Assembly (NCBI GenBank): GCA_026018925.1
Contig: JAKSZU010000004.1
Coordinates: 108,559,498 to 108,623,497, forward strand
DNA from: Tupaia tana
Taxonomy: Eukaryota; Chordata; Mammalia; Scandentia; Tupaiidae
Direction of reading: 5' to 3'
Length of the DNA stretch: 64,000 nt
Numbering within the stretch: the first letter of the stretch is position 1; each line of letters starts with the position of its first letter. The position numbers and the translations under genes were made by a program. The notes under the pieces were generated by a model that saw only the letters and a program-made list of their open reading frames with translations, searched no databases and was not told where the DNA came from. Shown here one piece after another: positions 52,957 through 63,588 of the stretch.

Positions 52957-54329
52957 TACATTAAACAGAAATCGCCTCTACCTGAGCCATGCCCAATGTG
53001 GAATGTCAGGTGTCTTGGCAGATCTGAGAAGAGAGATTCCAAAGCTGGAGTGACGAAGGGCCTTTGGCATCTCTCCGAGTATAGACAGATGCACGACTCG
53101 GCTGCCGACAGGGACGCAGCTGTGGCCGGCTTCCATAGGCCGGGCTACAAATGCTGTGGGTGCAGGGGTGTCTTCCGACTGCCCCGGGGAGGTGCTAGGC
53201 TGCCTTCGGGGTGCTCATGGAGTCTGTCTTCTCCTTTGGCAGGGGTACACCTGCCTGCTTCAATCCCAACTTCTCCACGGAAACGGCAATACCTAAAATA
53301 CACACTTACGGATTTGTCCAAGGGAAAGGAGGATTCTCAGAGCTGGGAGATCCCTCCCAGAGCCGGCAGGAGTGAAAAAAACAAACAACCTGAAGACAGC
53401 TGAGAAGTGGAGTAGGGGACAGGCAGCCCCTTCCACTGCCAGAGACTCCCACGCCCAGATGCAGGCGGAGTGATCCCTCATAATTTAAACTGACACCCCT
53501 CGGCGGAGATGAAAGGAGCACCAGTCTCTGCTCTCCGACAGCTGATGTCAGAGCCCCTGGAGGCCATTTAGACACAAGCACAGCATAAATCTGACTCCTT
53601 GCGGGGATGTCCGGAGAGTAAGTCCACGCACAGCCTACCAGAGTGAAATGGGGTTGCTTGGCACGAAGTTCGGATGTGTTTCTCAGGGCCTTTCTTTCCC
53701 CTTTCTTGTTAAAAAAAAAAGGGGGGGGGGTCTGGCTCAGTTCAGGGCTGTTCCTCCCACTCGGTTTTGACATAAGCAATTGCAGATGAAAGGCCCGACC
53801 GAGGTTCATGGCTCAGGGACGGAGCTGCACTACCTGTGGGGCCTCATGGGCTCATCTCAGGTTGCTGGAAAAATCCCAAAGGCCCATAAACAGGGCAAGA
53901 GATATCTGGGGTTGGCCCAGGCGGGGAGGGCAGGGACGGGGGGCCGGAGACCCTCATGCTAGGGAAGGGAGAGGCAGGGACGGGCCTCAGATGCCTCTCC
54001 AGGGCTGAGCCTCATAAATGCCTTTCAGGCTGGGGGAGTAGAGGAAGGGTCTGGGGTTTGTTGTGGGTGCAGGGAGGAGAGAAGGCAACAGGGAGGAATT
54101 TATGAAGACAGGATATAGAGGAAGCTATTACGGCCGCTGCCCTGGACCACAGGGCTGGAACTCCATCCTCCCCGAGAACAGCAGCGAACCCGAGAGGCAT
54201 TCAGAGCCAGGACCTCGAGCCCAGCACTTTAGACGGGCCAAGTCCAACAGCTACTGCTCTGAGCCTGCCTTCGACATAGTTCTCCAGGAGGGCTCAACTC
54301 AGATCCAATGCAGGTTCTGGCGAGAGACT

Positions 54330-54475
54330 GGACTTGGAACTTGTTCATTGACTCGGGAGCTCAAATACGCTTCAGTGTGGCCTCCTGTATGAGGCCCTGT
54401 CCAGGGACAACGCCGGGATCTGGAGATGACGAAGACTCAGCCTCTGCTCTCACGGAGACTGTGGGCCAACAGAGG
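54330..54475 (+). mobile_element. L2-type fragment
   Basis: GAGGCCCTGTCCAGGGACAA, GATGACGAAGACTCAGCCTC and TGCTCTCACGGAGACTGTGG are a worn L2 3' region. Confidence 0.5.
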
Positions 54476-54741
54476 AGAAAAATCTAGCACCGACGTTGTG
54501 CTCGCTCTGCTCAGGGGCCTGGGGAGGGACCTGGGGAGGGCTGCCCAGCACATGCAGAGATGGACGGAAGTCACAGGGCAGAGGAAGAGGGAGGGGCACT
54601 TGGTGCCAAGGGAACAGAATGTGCGTTGGCACAGAGTAACATTAACCCGGGCAGAGGCTTGTGGTATATGTCCCTCCTTGCATGCAGCCTCGATCTGCTG
54701 TTGTGAGGGGACCCAGAGGAAGTATAACAGAACCCCACGGC

Positions 54742-55002
54742 AGCCAGTCCCACAGTGCAGTGGTTACACACTGCGTGGAGCAAGCCCAATCCACATGGCC
54801 GACTGCAGCACGAATCCCGGCCCCGGTGGCTTGAGATACACACTGGCTATGTGTGCGTGCATGCATGTCCAGGATCCTCCCAAGATTGAGGAAGGAGGAA
54901 AGGGGACTGTGGCGTGCCCTGGCCCCACTGGGGGCACTTCCTCACTCTCTTCTTCTTTCTGTTACACACATGCACCCTATGGCATCAAAAACAAAAACTA
55001 AC
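54742..55002 (+). mobile_element. SINE-A, long form, diverged
   Basis: AGCCAGTCCCACAGTGCAGT at the head, CACATGGCCGACTGCAGCAC, GTGGCGTGCCCTGGCCCCAC, CATGCACCCTATGGCATCAA at the end. Confidence 0.8.
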
Positions 55003-55255
55003 CTGTTGGTCCCAACTGAAGTAACACCACCACCTGCCCAGGAGACAGGAAGCCACACAGGAGGCCCAGGTTTAGGTTCTGGGCCGCCCTGAGCATGCCA
55101 GGTGGGCTGCACATGCCCGTCATCTAGCTAGCTGGCAGTCAGACAGGAGGGTTACAACACACTGAGACCCTGCCAAAAATGTCTGTCATGGACTCCCTCC
55201 TCTCCCCCACTTTCTCCCTTTCTCTCTCTTTTTCTCACAAAGGGGAAAAATAATC
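55003..55255 (+). mobile_element. SINE-B, diverged
   Basis: GCCCTGAGCATGCCAGGTGG, GTTACAACACACTGAGACCC and a CTCTCTCTTTTTCTCACAAA end suggest a worn SINE-B directly after the SINE-A. Confidence 0.5.
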
Positions 55256-55261
55256 CCTTGT

Positions 55262-55452
55262 TTTTTTTTTTTTTTAAAGAATTGTTTATTTAATTTTATT
55301 TATTATTATTACTATTCTTAATTTTTCTGTAGGACATATGAGCTCACCAGAGAGAGAGGGAAAGTGAGAGACTGAGCAGCCAGGTCCAGGACACGAACCA
55401 TGGTCAGCCATGTGGCATTTCAGCACCTTAGTCACCACGCCAACTGCTGGCC
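55262..55452 (-). mobile_element. SINE-A, short form
   Basis: AATCCCTTGTT on the left and TATCCCTTGTTC on the right are the target duplication. The TA-rich tail is on the plus-strand left. Confidence 0.88.
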
Positions 55453-55481
55453 TATCCCTTGTTCTTAAGGAACAAAATTCA

Positions 55482-55740
55482 GACCAGCAGATGGCATAAT
55501 GGATTCCCATATAGTTGACCGTGGTTCAAGTCTCAGACCCAGAGGCTTAAAACCCACACCTGGCGCGTGTGTGTGCATGCCTAAAATCCCAAGAGGAAAC
55601 TGGAAGAGAAGGGATTGCAGTGTGGCCATCTCCCCTGGGGAGTGATTCCTTGCTTTCTGTCTCTCTGTCTCTCTCTCTGTCTCTCCAGGGAGCACACGAA
55701 CACTATAGCAAGAATCTCTCTTAAAAAATAAAAAAAATAG
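55482..55740 (+). mobile_element. SINE-A, long form, head shortened
   Basis: The head lacks about 13 bp between box A and TTCCCATATAGTTGACC. The body and the CACTATAGCAAGAATCTC end are well kept. Confidence 0.88.
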
Positions 55741-55743
55741 AAA

Positions 55744-56028
55744 GGGACCAGCAGTTAGCGTAATGGCTAACTGAACTCCCATGTAGCCAGCTGCAGTTCA
55801 AGTCCCTGACCCAGTGGCTTGAACTCATGCCAGGTGCGTGTGCATGCGTGCCCAGGATCCCAAGAGGAGAATGGAGGAGAAGGGATTGCGGCATGGCCAT
55901 CCCCCCTGGGGGGTGATTTCTCACTTTCTGTCTCTCTGTCTCTCTCTGTCTTTCCGGCGAGTGCATGCGCCCTATAGCAAAAACCTCTCTAAAAAAAAAT
56001 AAAGAAAAAAAGAAAGAAAAAGAAAAAG
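55744..56028 (+). mobile_element. SINE-A, young subfamily
   Basis: GGGACCAGCAGTTAGCGTAA at the head, a small deletion before GAACTCCCATGTAG, and GCGCCCTATAGCAAAAACC at the end. It is in tandem with the previous SINE. Confidence 0.92.
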
Positions 56029-56116
56029 TTCACATGCAGGAGACACTAAAGAATGAAGAATAATATACCATTAGTACTTTGGGCATGGTAAAAGCTAGAG
56101 ATAAAAATGTAAGCAT

Positions 56117-56300
56117 TTAAATTTTTTTCTTTCATGAGCGTGAGAGACTGAGAGCGGGAAGAAAAGCACCCTCAGTAGGGTCTCCCGACGAGCCAGCCAG
56201 GCCCACAGGCGCACATGCCCGACGTACACAGGTCCGCCAGGGCACTGAGCCGCAGGTTTCCGTAGGGACCCAGCCGGTAACCGCTGCTCCCAGCCAGCCG
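56117..56300 (-). mobile_element. SINE-B, diverged
   Basis: On the plus strand TTCTTTCATGAGCGTGAGAG, GCACATGCCCGACGTACACA and GTAGGGACCCAGCCGG are in reverse SINE-B order. Confidence 0.5.
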
Positions 56301-56844
56301 CGGCCTACGTCCTACGAGCATTGGGAAAGGAGGGGTGTCAGTCAGCCTGAGGAGTGAGTGAAGGGAGGAGGCCCACGCAGGAGGGAAGAGTGGGTGGGGA
56401 GCCAGGCAGCAGGAAGCAGGGGTTCCCTAGAAGGGCTCAGCCAGCCTGGGACTGGAGCTGGTGGAGGTGAATGGGTGGGGGGCCTGCAGGCCTCGGGCAG
56501 AGGGCGCGTGTCTGGAGGGAGGAAGGAAGGCATGGGTCTTGGGGCTGCTGGAGGCTCAGCCGTGACCAGGCCTGGGTGTCTGTGACTGGAGCGACATGGA
56601 GAAACATGACTCTATGCCCAGGGGCACACCTCAGCCTATCTCCACTGCAACGGGCATGGGAGGTCTCACTGCGGCCTTTCTCTCTCCTCCCAATTCTGGA
56701 ATAAACACCGCAGCCTCAGAGGGGCTCTGGGACCTGCTCCAGCATGCACGGGGCCTGGGCAGAGACAGGTTTCATATAGGACTCGTCCAGCTCAAACCCA
56801 GGCTCAGACACACCCCAGAAGGGAGGGAGGAAACAGGCTTTCTG

Positions 56845-57097
56845 GGTTTTTTGTTTTGTTTTGTTTTTGTTTTCACTGTAAGGTACATGTACTTGTCAGA
56901 GAGGAAGAGAGAGAGAGAGAGAGAAAGTAAGAAATCACCCCCCAGAGGAAAGCCATGCCACAATCTCTCCTCCATTCTCCGCTCCGGACTTTCGGCACAC
57001 ACACATACGCGCTGGGCATGATTTTTCAAGACTGCAGGTCTGGGACTTAAACCGCCACGTGGGAATTCATCTGCCTTAACGCCACCTGCTGGTCCCC
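56845..57097 (-). mobile_element. SINE-A, long form
   Basis: AAACAGGCTTTCTGG and AAACAGGCTTTTTTG flank it as target duplication. The (GTTTT)n stretch is its tail. Confidence 0.9.
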
Positions 57098-57322
57098 AAA
57101 ACAGGCTTTTTTGCACACCCCAGCCAAGCATGGGGAAATCAATGCTCTGTCTCCCACAGACTATGCTTTCTATCTGAAGAATCAGTGGCGGGGTGGAAAG
57201 TAAGTCTCCCCACAAAACGGGAGACCTGGATGCTAGTCCTAATTTTGCTGCTAAAGCTACGCACCCTGGGATAAAACGCACATCTCTCAGACTCGATGTC
57301 TACAAGATGATGTAACGATTTC

Positions 57323-57508
57323 TGGGGCCAGCAGGTGCTGTGGTGGTTAGGGTGCTAGACTCCCACATGGTCGATCACAGTTCAAGTCCTGGACCTGGTA
57401 GCTTGCTTTCTTTGTCTCTCTCTACTGAATGTATCTGCCCTATAGCAAAATTAATACTACTAGTAGTAAATAAAATTAAATACATAAATGATTTTTCAAA
57501 AAGACTCC
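57323..57508 (+). mobile_element. SINE-A, short form
   Basis: GGGGCCAGCAGGTGCTGTGG, GCTAGACTCCCACATGGTCG, CCCTATAGCAAAATTAATAC and an AT-rich tail. ACGATTTCT and ATGATTTTT may be the target duplication. Confidence 0.88.
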
Positions 57509-57539
57509 TTACACTTACTAATGCTTGACATGGCCTCAT

Positions 57540-57688
57540 TTTTCAACTGCATCGTTTAAGTGTTCCTACTACAAACCTAGGAGGCAGGGAATGCCGTTAT
57601 CCATTTTGTACAGGTGAGTACACCGAAGGTGAGTATGCCCAGAAACCCAGGATGAACTCCCGCCCAAGGGCACGCAGCTGGGGGCCTC
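57540..57688 (+). mobile_element. L2/MIR-type fragment
   Basis: GTTATCCATTTTGTACAGGT and AAGGGCACGCAGCTGGG are decayed versions of the L2/MIR tail. Confidence 0.45.
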
Positions 57689-58439
57689 TCTCCCCTCCTC
57701 CCCTCCTGCCTGACCTCCCCACGGGCTGCCATAAAGACCCAGGGACTGGTGCTTGCTCGGTGTCAGGTGCTGTCCACTGCAGCCAGGCTTGCTGTTATTA
57801 AGGAGTGAGGAAAGAAACGTCTTGATGGGAAGGCTTTCCACCTGCTGGAAAAGCCATTCTTTTCAGTCCGAAGGGGACAGAGCCTATTTTATTTTGTCCC
57901 ATCACCCTGGCCCTACCTCTGCCCTCCCTCTCCCGCAGCCCTCACCCACCCTGCCCAGCCACTGTGATCCCACCAGGGCAGGCTGAGGGAGGCTCTCCCG
58001 TCAGGACACTGAGCGTTTCAACAGCAGAGTAGGCAGACGCCAAGGCGGGCCGGGGTCAGGCCATGGGGAAAGTGTCCCAAGAAAGTACCTTTGTTCAGAG
58101 ATGTCCCCTGCAGATGGGGGTTTCTATGCCAGCAAGGGGGAGAGCCAAGAGGGCCAAGCCCGGGCATCCAGCTCCGACACCCAGGCAGCCCCAGGGGCCG
58201 TGTCTCCGCTCTGCGAGTGCTGGCCGCCCGCCACAGCCTGGACGCCTCTCCCCGTGCTTGTGTTTGGGGGTGCGTGGGGAAACAGGCAGCCTCGGCGTGA
58301 CCGGCCAAGTATCCGTTTCGGACCTTCCCACGCTTGAGCAGGTCTTATGCTAACACTACCCTGCCTGTCCCCTTCCCCTCTACACCACGTCGCCTGCCTC
58401 CCTCGCTGGGCGCCTCCGTGCTTTCTCTGTCCCATCAGG

Positions 58440-58517
58440 AAGGTCATCAGGAAAGTCGTGATGCATTTTTGCATAGAAAAACATAGAAAAATGCGTCCTG
58501 ACTTTCCCGACTACCTG
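58440..58517. mobile_element. Mariner-like MITE, family 2
   Basis: This ~78-bp imperfect palindrome has AGGTCATCAGGAAAGTCGTG at the left and CCTGACTTTCCCGACTACCT at the right, with the ATTTTTGCATAGAAAAA core shared with 62978-63056. A TA follows the right end. Confidence 0.75.
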
Positions 58518-58989
58518 GTAATAAAAACACGGCCCTGGGTAATCCGGATGAATGAGCGCGGGTGTACACGCTGGCTGTACCGGTGTGTGGATCTGTCACA
58601 CACTGGAAATCTGGCCATCGGCATAGCAGAAGAGCCCTCCACACCAATCTCGCCGTAGCCAAATCACGTGGGAGTAAATACATGCCATGAACACCATGGC
58701 TCGTTCTGTTTGGATTTGGCCCCCATTCAAGAGGGAGACTGAAGCTCATACCAAGCTGACTCAGACGTTCAGGACTCAGGACTCAATCTAGAGAAAGCTC
58801 ACGGATCCAGCTGCCCAGTGGCCCACTAGGCTCAGGGTGGGTCAGGTGTAGATAAGATCTGAGTATGTTTACTCCATCCGAGAAAGTGATTTTCAAATAC
58901 CATCTCTTTTTGGAATAGCCCAATTTTACTGCATGAATTACTACTTATGGGGAGGATACAGGATCTGAGACTTAATACTTATTGTATTA

Positions 58990-59058
58990 GGTTGCTGGGA
59001 AAGTCACGGTGCTCTTTTTACACAGAAAAATATGTTGTGACTTTTCCCAACAAGCCAA
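58990..59058. mobile_element. Mariner-like MITE, family 2
   Basis: GGTTGCTGGGAAAGTCACGG and TGTGACTTTTCCCAACAAGC form the inverted ends. TA dinucleotides flank the element. Confidence 0.78.
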
Positions 59059-59117
59059 TAAAATATCTCTAGGCAGCACTGGAAAATAAAGGGTTAATTA
59101 TTCCCCCAAATTTCTTC

Positions 59118-59280
59118 ATCCTAACCTCCACTGTTCACCAGCTGTGTGACCTAAGGCAAACGACCTAACCTCTCTGAGCCTACGTTCTTACTTTGTAAGA
59201 TCAGAGAAATAAAGCTCTGCCGAGCTATCAGATAGGACTGTGACATACTCAATACAGATGAAGTCGGAAAACACACTTCT
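59118..59280 (+). mobile_element. MIR
   Basis: CACCAGCTGTGTGACCTAAG, ACCTAACCTCTCTGAGCCTA and GTTCTTACTTTGTAAGATC are the MIR core. Confidence 0.8.
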
Positions 59281-59879
59281 AAAAATTGTAAGGTCCTGAG
59301 AGAAAACGCCGGCCTTGGACCTAGGAACTACTGCTTTCAGGGACTAAGATTAATGAAGATTTTCTGCCGAGACTTCATCCTTCAGAACCCATTCCAGAGT
59401 GGCAGGGCACCCCCCTGTATCCTTCTCTTTGTGTTTCTCTGTCTTTTACATTTTTTAAACTAAAAAAAAAAAAAAAAAAAATTAAGGTAAAGTATTTTCT
59501 TGGCTCTCTGGATTCTCCTTTATCATACTGATTTGCACCCCCCACCTCCCATTTAGAAGAGGCAAAAAGTGCAGGCCTTCAGAGAAGACTCCGCCATTGC
59601 TTTAGTGCAATGTGCAAGCACGCCGCATGCTTTTTGATTTTGCTTTGTAAAACTAAGTGAGCAATTTTTAATTTTTTTTTTCTTTTTTGATTTGTTTTTC
59701 TGTTTTCTTTCCCTTTTTCTTTTACCTTCATCATTTTGCTGCTCAGCCTCCACACATTGAGTGTCTAGACAGGTCTAAGTGAACCATAGCCAAACATCTG
59801 AATACTATTACGGTCAGAATATTCCTCAATTCCCATTGAATCTGCTGCACAACAGGACAAAAATGGAACGGAAGGGAGG

Positions 59880-60338
59880 TTGCAGATCACCTCCTCCTGC
59901 ACGCCTCTGATCACTCAGATTGAACTTCGAGAAATGAGGAAGAAACGGATAGCCCATCAGATGACCAGAAACCACCACAGAGGCACAAGAAATATGAGAA
60001 ACCAAGAAAATGCCTCTCCCCCAAGGGAAAAGAACTCCTCTTCATCCACAGACAGTACAATGGAAATCACAGAAATGTCTGATAAAGAATTTAGAATATT
60101 CATAGTGACAAAACTAACAGAAATGCAAGAGAAGAGAGACAATGAACTCCAGAAGATGCAGGAGAAGAGAGACAAGTTCCAGGAGGTGAGGAAGTTCTTG
60201 CATGATCTGAAAGAGGAAATACACGCCATAAAAAAGAATCCAACGGAACTGTTAGAGATGAAAGCTGTAATACAGGAAGTCAAAATCTCCCTTGAAAGTA
60301 TTAAAAGCAGACTAGATCATACAGAAGAATTAGTGTGA
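59880..60338 (+). pseudogene. L1 ORF1 N-terminal part with coiled coil (HAL1 copy 2)
   Basis: A 152-codon frame holds a basic, low-complexity N-terminus with NSSSSTDSTMEI, then DKEFRIFIVTKLTEMQEKRD and a coiled coil with the near-repeat MQEKRDNELQ / MQEKRDKFQE, then EIHAIKKNPTELLEMKAVIQ and SIKSRLDHTEEL. This is the trimerisation region of L1 ORF1p. It stops at 60336-60338 just before the RRM. Confidence 0.85.
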
Positions 60339-60432
60339 AGCTCATATCAAGATGTAGAAGACAGAATCGCTGGACTAGAAAAATCCACCACAAAGACTGA
60401 GAAAATAGCCCCCCCCCCAATGAGAATAGTAT

Positions 60433-60536
60433 ATGAAAAATACTAGATACCATTAAATACTAGATACCATTAGACATATATTAAATAATATATGAGAAAT
60501 ACTAGATACTATGAAATGATACCAAATACTAGATCA
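60433..60536. repeat. ACTAGATACCA repeat expansion inside HAL1 ORF1
   Basis: ACTAGATACCATTA-like words occur about five times where copy 1 has one (ACTAGATACCACTAAATG at 47476-47493). The expansion destroys the ORF1 frame here. Confidence 0.85.
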
Positions 60537-60539
60537 TTG

Positions 60540-61145
60540 GTATCCCAGAAGGTAAGGAGACTAATAAGGGCGTTGATAATCTATTCCATGAAATCCTGGA
60601 AGAAAACTTTCCAAACCTAGAGAGGCATTCAAAGATCCAGACTTAAGAAATACAAAGGACCCCACATAGAATCAACCCAAGAAGATCTTCTCCAAGACAT
60701 GTTATAGTCGAATTGACCAAAACCACAAAGACAAGATAAGGTACTAAGATTGGCAGAAGAGAAACATCAAGTTACCTACAAAGGATATCCCATCAGGCTA
60801 ACAGTGGACCTCTCATCAGAAACAATGCAAGCAAGGAAAGAATGGGAAAATATATTTAAAGTGTTAAGGGAAAATAAATTTAAACCAAGAATACTGTACA
60901 CGGCAAGATTATCCTTCATATGGGAAGAAAAGACAAGAACATTGTCAGATAAACAAAACCTGAAAGAATTTACCAACACCAGACCAGCTCTCCAAGAAGT
61001 TCTGAAGGGAGTGCTAGGAAAACTAAAGTTAGACACTGAGATAAGAGGACAAAAAACAATAAAGAGAATGGCCAACTTAATGGAAGGGACAAGTCCAGAG
61101 TTGAATGTTATCTTCCAGAATTTAAACGGAAAGATCAGACCATGA
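60540..61145 (+). pseudogene. L1 ORF1 RRM and C-terminal domain (HAL1 copy 2)
   Basis: RRM-side words such as ETNKG and EENFPNLERHSK are readable from 60540 but broken by a stop near 60643. From 60750 an open frame of 131 codons carries EEKHQVTYKGYPIRLTVDLS, ETMQARKEWENIFKVLRE and PRILYTARLSFIWEEK with FTNTRPALQEVL. This is the well-known ORF1p C-terminal domain. A 40-residue extension past LKGVLGKL has no ORF2 start behind it. Confidence 0.88.
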
Positions 61146-61701
61146 CAGAAGATAGATTAAGTGCATGAGACTGAACTGGTAAAACAGAATTTTACGACTT
61201 TTGACTACAACATTACTGATTTTCTTCTAGGCTTTGTCTTCCAGATTAAAGGATTTTTATCTTCTCTTGAGCTGCCAATAGGTTTATGTACCTACTATTT
61301 GAACAGAATCCTAACCTGTTTCCTGGCTTTAAGTTGTAAGCAAATTTCTCTTAGCATTTTTTATTCTGACTTATTAAAGCTAAAACTGCCTGTCTTGAAG
61401 TTAAAAAATATGTTAAAAAATACTTATTTAATGACCACAGTAAGCTATATAGCCTCAGCTAGGTGCTACTTTATAGTATATTCATTCTACTCACAGAGTT
61501 TCATGCCTAAAGTCAAACATGTATTCACATATATGTATATATCAGCTGAACTTGCTATTGAAATAATTAGATCAATTAAGATATTTTGTGAATCAATAAA
61601 ATGTGTGTGGGGGGGAAGGAATGGAAATCAATTGTAGATACCAGAGACAGTGTGAGAGGAGGGTGGGAAATGGCAGAGCATGAGAAATAGGACAAAAAAA
61701 G

Positions 61702-61753
<52 letters not shown>

Positions 61754-61890
61754 GAAAATTATTTGTTGACCATAACATGTGTGATTAAGCCACTGTACAG
61801 TGTATTCTGGACGGGAAATCACGTTTTGTATGCTGCAGTGATGTTCAGTGAATGAATGTAAAATAAATAAATTTTACATTTAAAAAAACT
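61146..61890 (+). other. HAL1 3' UTR (copy 2)
   Basis: It is collinear with 48122-48924 of copy 1. Shared landmarks are CATGACTGATTTTC or ATTACTGATTTTCTTC, CTACTATTTGAAC-like, AAGCTATATAGCC, AGGTGCTACTTTATAGTAT, ACCAGAGACAGTGTG and TGTATTCTGGA. Confidence 0.85.
61699..61751. repeat. (TA)n microsatellite
   Basis: About 26 uninterrupted TA repeats lie inside the HAL1 3' UTR. Frames of alternating Tyr-Ile come from it. Confidence 0.96.
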
Positions 61891-61951
61891 GTATGGTGTT
61901 TTACATATTTATCCTCATTGTCTATGAAACTCAAATTCTTTCTAAAAATTT

Positions 61952-62103
61952 ATTTATAGGGTTTTGCCATAAGGCACGTTTGCTCACTGGAGAGGAGAGA
62001 GACAGAGGCAGAGAAAGTGAGAAATCGTCCCCTGGGGCTGGCCATGCCCCAGTCCTGCTCCTCCACTCTCCTCTGGAGGTTTTGGGCACACATGCACAGG
62101 CAC
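61952..62103 (-). mobile_element. SINE-A, 5' truncated, facing the next copy
   Basis: Read on the minus strand it runs from GGTGCCTGTGCATGTGTGCC to GCCTTATGGCAAAACCC. No head is present. Confidence 0.85.
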
Positions 62104-62104
62104 C

Positions 62105-62172
62105 CTGAGGAGTGATTTCTCACTTCCCTCTCACTGACTCTGTCTCTCTCTGATGCATACACAAGCCCTATG

Positions 62173-62210
<38 letters not shown>
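62105..62210 (+). mobile_element. SINE-A, 5' truncated, head-to-head with the previous copy
   Basis: Starts GAGGAGTGATTTCTCACTTC, in the second half of the body, and ends AGCCCTATGGCAAAAAA with a poly-A of about 38. The two pieces could form a long hairpin. Confidence 0.85.
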
Positions 62211-62296
62211 TAAGCAGAAAAAAAAGTCCTAAGTGTGATTTTAAAAACAAACAAATAAATAAGGTACTAAACTGGTAAAAAAGATTCTTCCATTGG

Positions 62297-62595
62297 GCCA
62301 GCCCCATAGCCTAGTAGCTGAAAAGGACCAGATCCCATGTGGCCATCTGAGGTTCAAATTCCAGCTCCAGCAGCTCTAGAAACATCCTGGGCGTGTGCCC
62401 ACGTGTCCCCAACTCCCAACAGTGTCCCCGACTCCCAACAGGAAGGAGGAGGAGGAGAAGGCAGACTGTGGCACTGCATCACCGGGGGGGGGGGGGGGGG
62501 GGGGGAGTGCTTCCCCCGCCCTGCTCTCTTTCTCTGTCTTTTTCTGACTCCTTTATCTGGTGAGTGCGTATGCCCTCTGGCAATGGAAAAAAAAA
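62297..62595 (+). mobile_element. SINE-A, long form, with a poly-G expansion
   Basis: GGCCAGCCCCATAGCCTAGT at the head, a short internal duplication (CCCCAACTCCCAACAGTG / CCCCGACTCCCAACAGGA), 23 consecutive G at 62484-62506 where other copies have 4-7, and GCCCTCTGGCAATGGAAAAA at the end. Confidence 0.85.
62484..62506 (+). repeat. Poly-G tract
   Basis: Twenty-three G in a row replace the CCCC..GGGG palindrome of SINE-A. Long G runs are unstable and may be a sequencing-length artefact. Confidence 0.9.
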
Positions 62596-62624
62596 TGTGA
62601 TTGACACTTGGAGGAGCAGTTTAG

Positions 62625-62858
62625 TAAGAAGTTTGGGTGCAAGTATTTCACTCCATCATTTAGTTAGAGGTCTTGAGCAAGTTGCCCCTGCATTACGTCT
62701 GAGCAGCCCCATCTATAAGATGGTGTTAAAGGCACCCTACCCACCATGATAATGATCAGAATTAATTGAGACCACCCACTGGTGCTCTGTGTTTATGGTA
62801 CACCCAGCCTCCGGGAAGAACTTAGTAAGTGCTGGCCAATGATCAGAATGATTATAAT
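62625..62858 (+). mobile_element. MIR
   Basis: AGAGGTCTTGAGCAAGTTGC, AGCAGCCCCATCTATAAGAT, GTGTTAAAGGCACCCTACCC and GAACTTAGTAAGTGCTGGCC follow MIR order. Confidence 0.82.
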
Positions 62859-62977
62859 TTTGTTTATACAAGTAGAATATACAAGTAGAATAAGCATCTA
62901 GAAAACAGAGATCAAATCTAAATCATCTTTGAATGGTTCGCATCACAACCCCATGCTAAGCACTGGGGGATCAATAC

Positions 62978-63056
62978 CAGGTTGTCTGAAAAGTCATGAC
63001 GCATTTTTGCTTAGAAAAATGTAGAAAAAATACACCATGACTTTTCGGACAACCCA
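62978..63056. mobile_element. Mariner-like MITE, family 2, best copy
   Basis: The left end GGTTGTCTGAAAAGTCATG and the reverse complement of the right end, GGTTGTCCGAAAAGTCATG, differ at one of 19 positions. The element is about 79 bp and flanked by TA. Length and design recall MADE1, the 80-bp derivative of Hsmar1, but the ends differ. Confidence 0.85.
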
Positions 63057-63357
63057 ATAATTAGTTGTTAAATAGTTCATGTGTAATTAATGCAAAATGA
63101 ACAAAAAAAGTCGAAGGTCACATCCGGGCATGTGTTGCATCAGATACACTATAGAGGCCTATCTTTCCATTTCTCACAGACTTACTCACTGTGGCTATAG
63201 AAATTATCCAAAAATCACTGGCTACCCTCCTACTTGGGGTTCAGCTGGGATGGAATTCATTTCCCTCGAACTACAATCTGAATTTCTCTTTCACGCTGAC
63301 ATTGATCCCGCTGACGGTCCACTGTACCCATCCAGCTATATTTCTTCTTCTTCTTCT

Positions 63358-63588
63358 TCTTTTTTTTTTTTTTTTGGTAAGCTTTTTGCCATAGAGCTCA
63401 TGCACTCGCCAGAGAGAAACAGCGAGAGACAGAGAGGCCAATCCCTTCTCTTCCATTCTCCTCCCAGGATCCTGGGCATGCAGGCACAGGCACCCAGCAT
63501 AATCCTCAACCTCCTGGGGCTGGAACTCAGACTGCGGTGGGCCACGTGGGAGTCCAGCGCCACAACCACCACGCCATCTGCTGGCCCT
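63358..63588 (-). mobile_element. SINE-A, long form with internal deletion
   Basis: AGCTATATTTC on the left and AGTTATATCTC on the right are the likely target duplication. The part around the CCCC..GGGG palindrome is deleted. Confidence 0.88.

Larger units (their letters stand above)
59735..61890 (+). mobile_element. HAL1-type (ORF1-only) LINE-1, copy 2
   Basis: This is the fuller copy, with about 140 bp before the first methionine, an ORF1 of roughly 1.25 kb and a 3' UTR of about 740 bp ending AATGAATGTAAAATAAATA. There is no endonuclease or reverse transcriptase sequence between ORF1 and 3' UTR. Copy 1 has the same junction, so the lack of ORF2 belongs to the family. The left boundary is approximate and no clear target duplication was found. 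The family would have depended on L1 enzymes supplied in trans. Confidence 0.85.

Noticed and set aside
53306-53809. A 167-codon minus-strand frame in the LMX1A intron
   Set aside because: It has no domain, and short frames in other phases overlap it. It lacks splice sites that would fit the gene.
61593-61822. Tyr-Ile repeat protein
   Set aside because: It is a (TA)n microsatellite in the HAL1 3' UTR.
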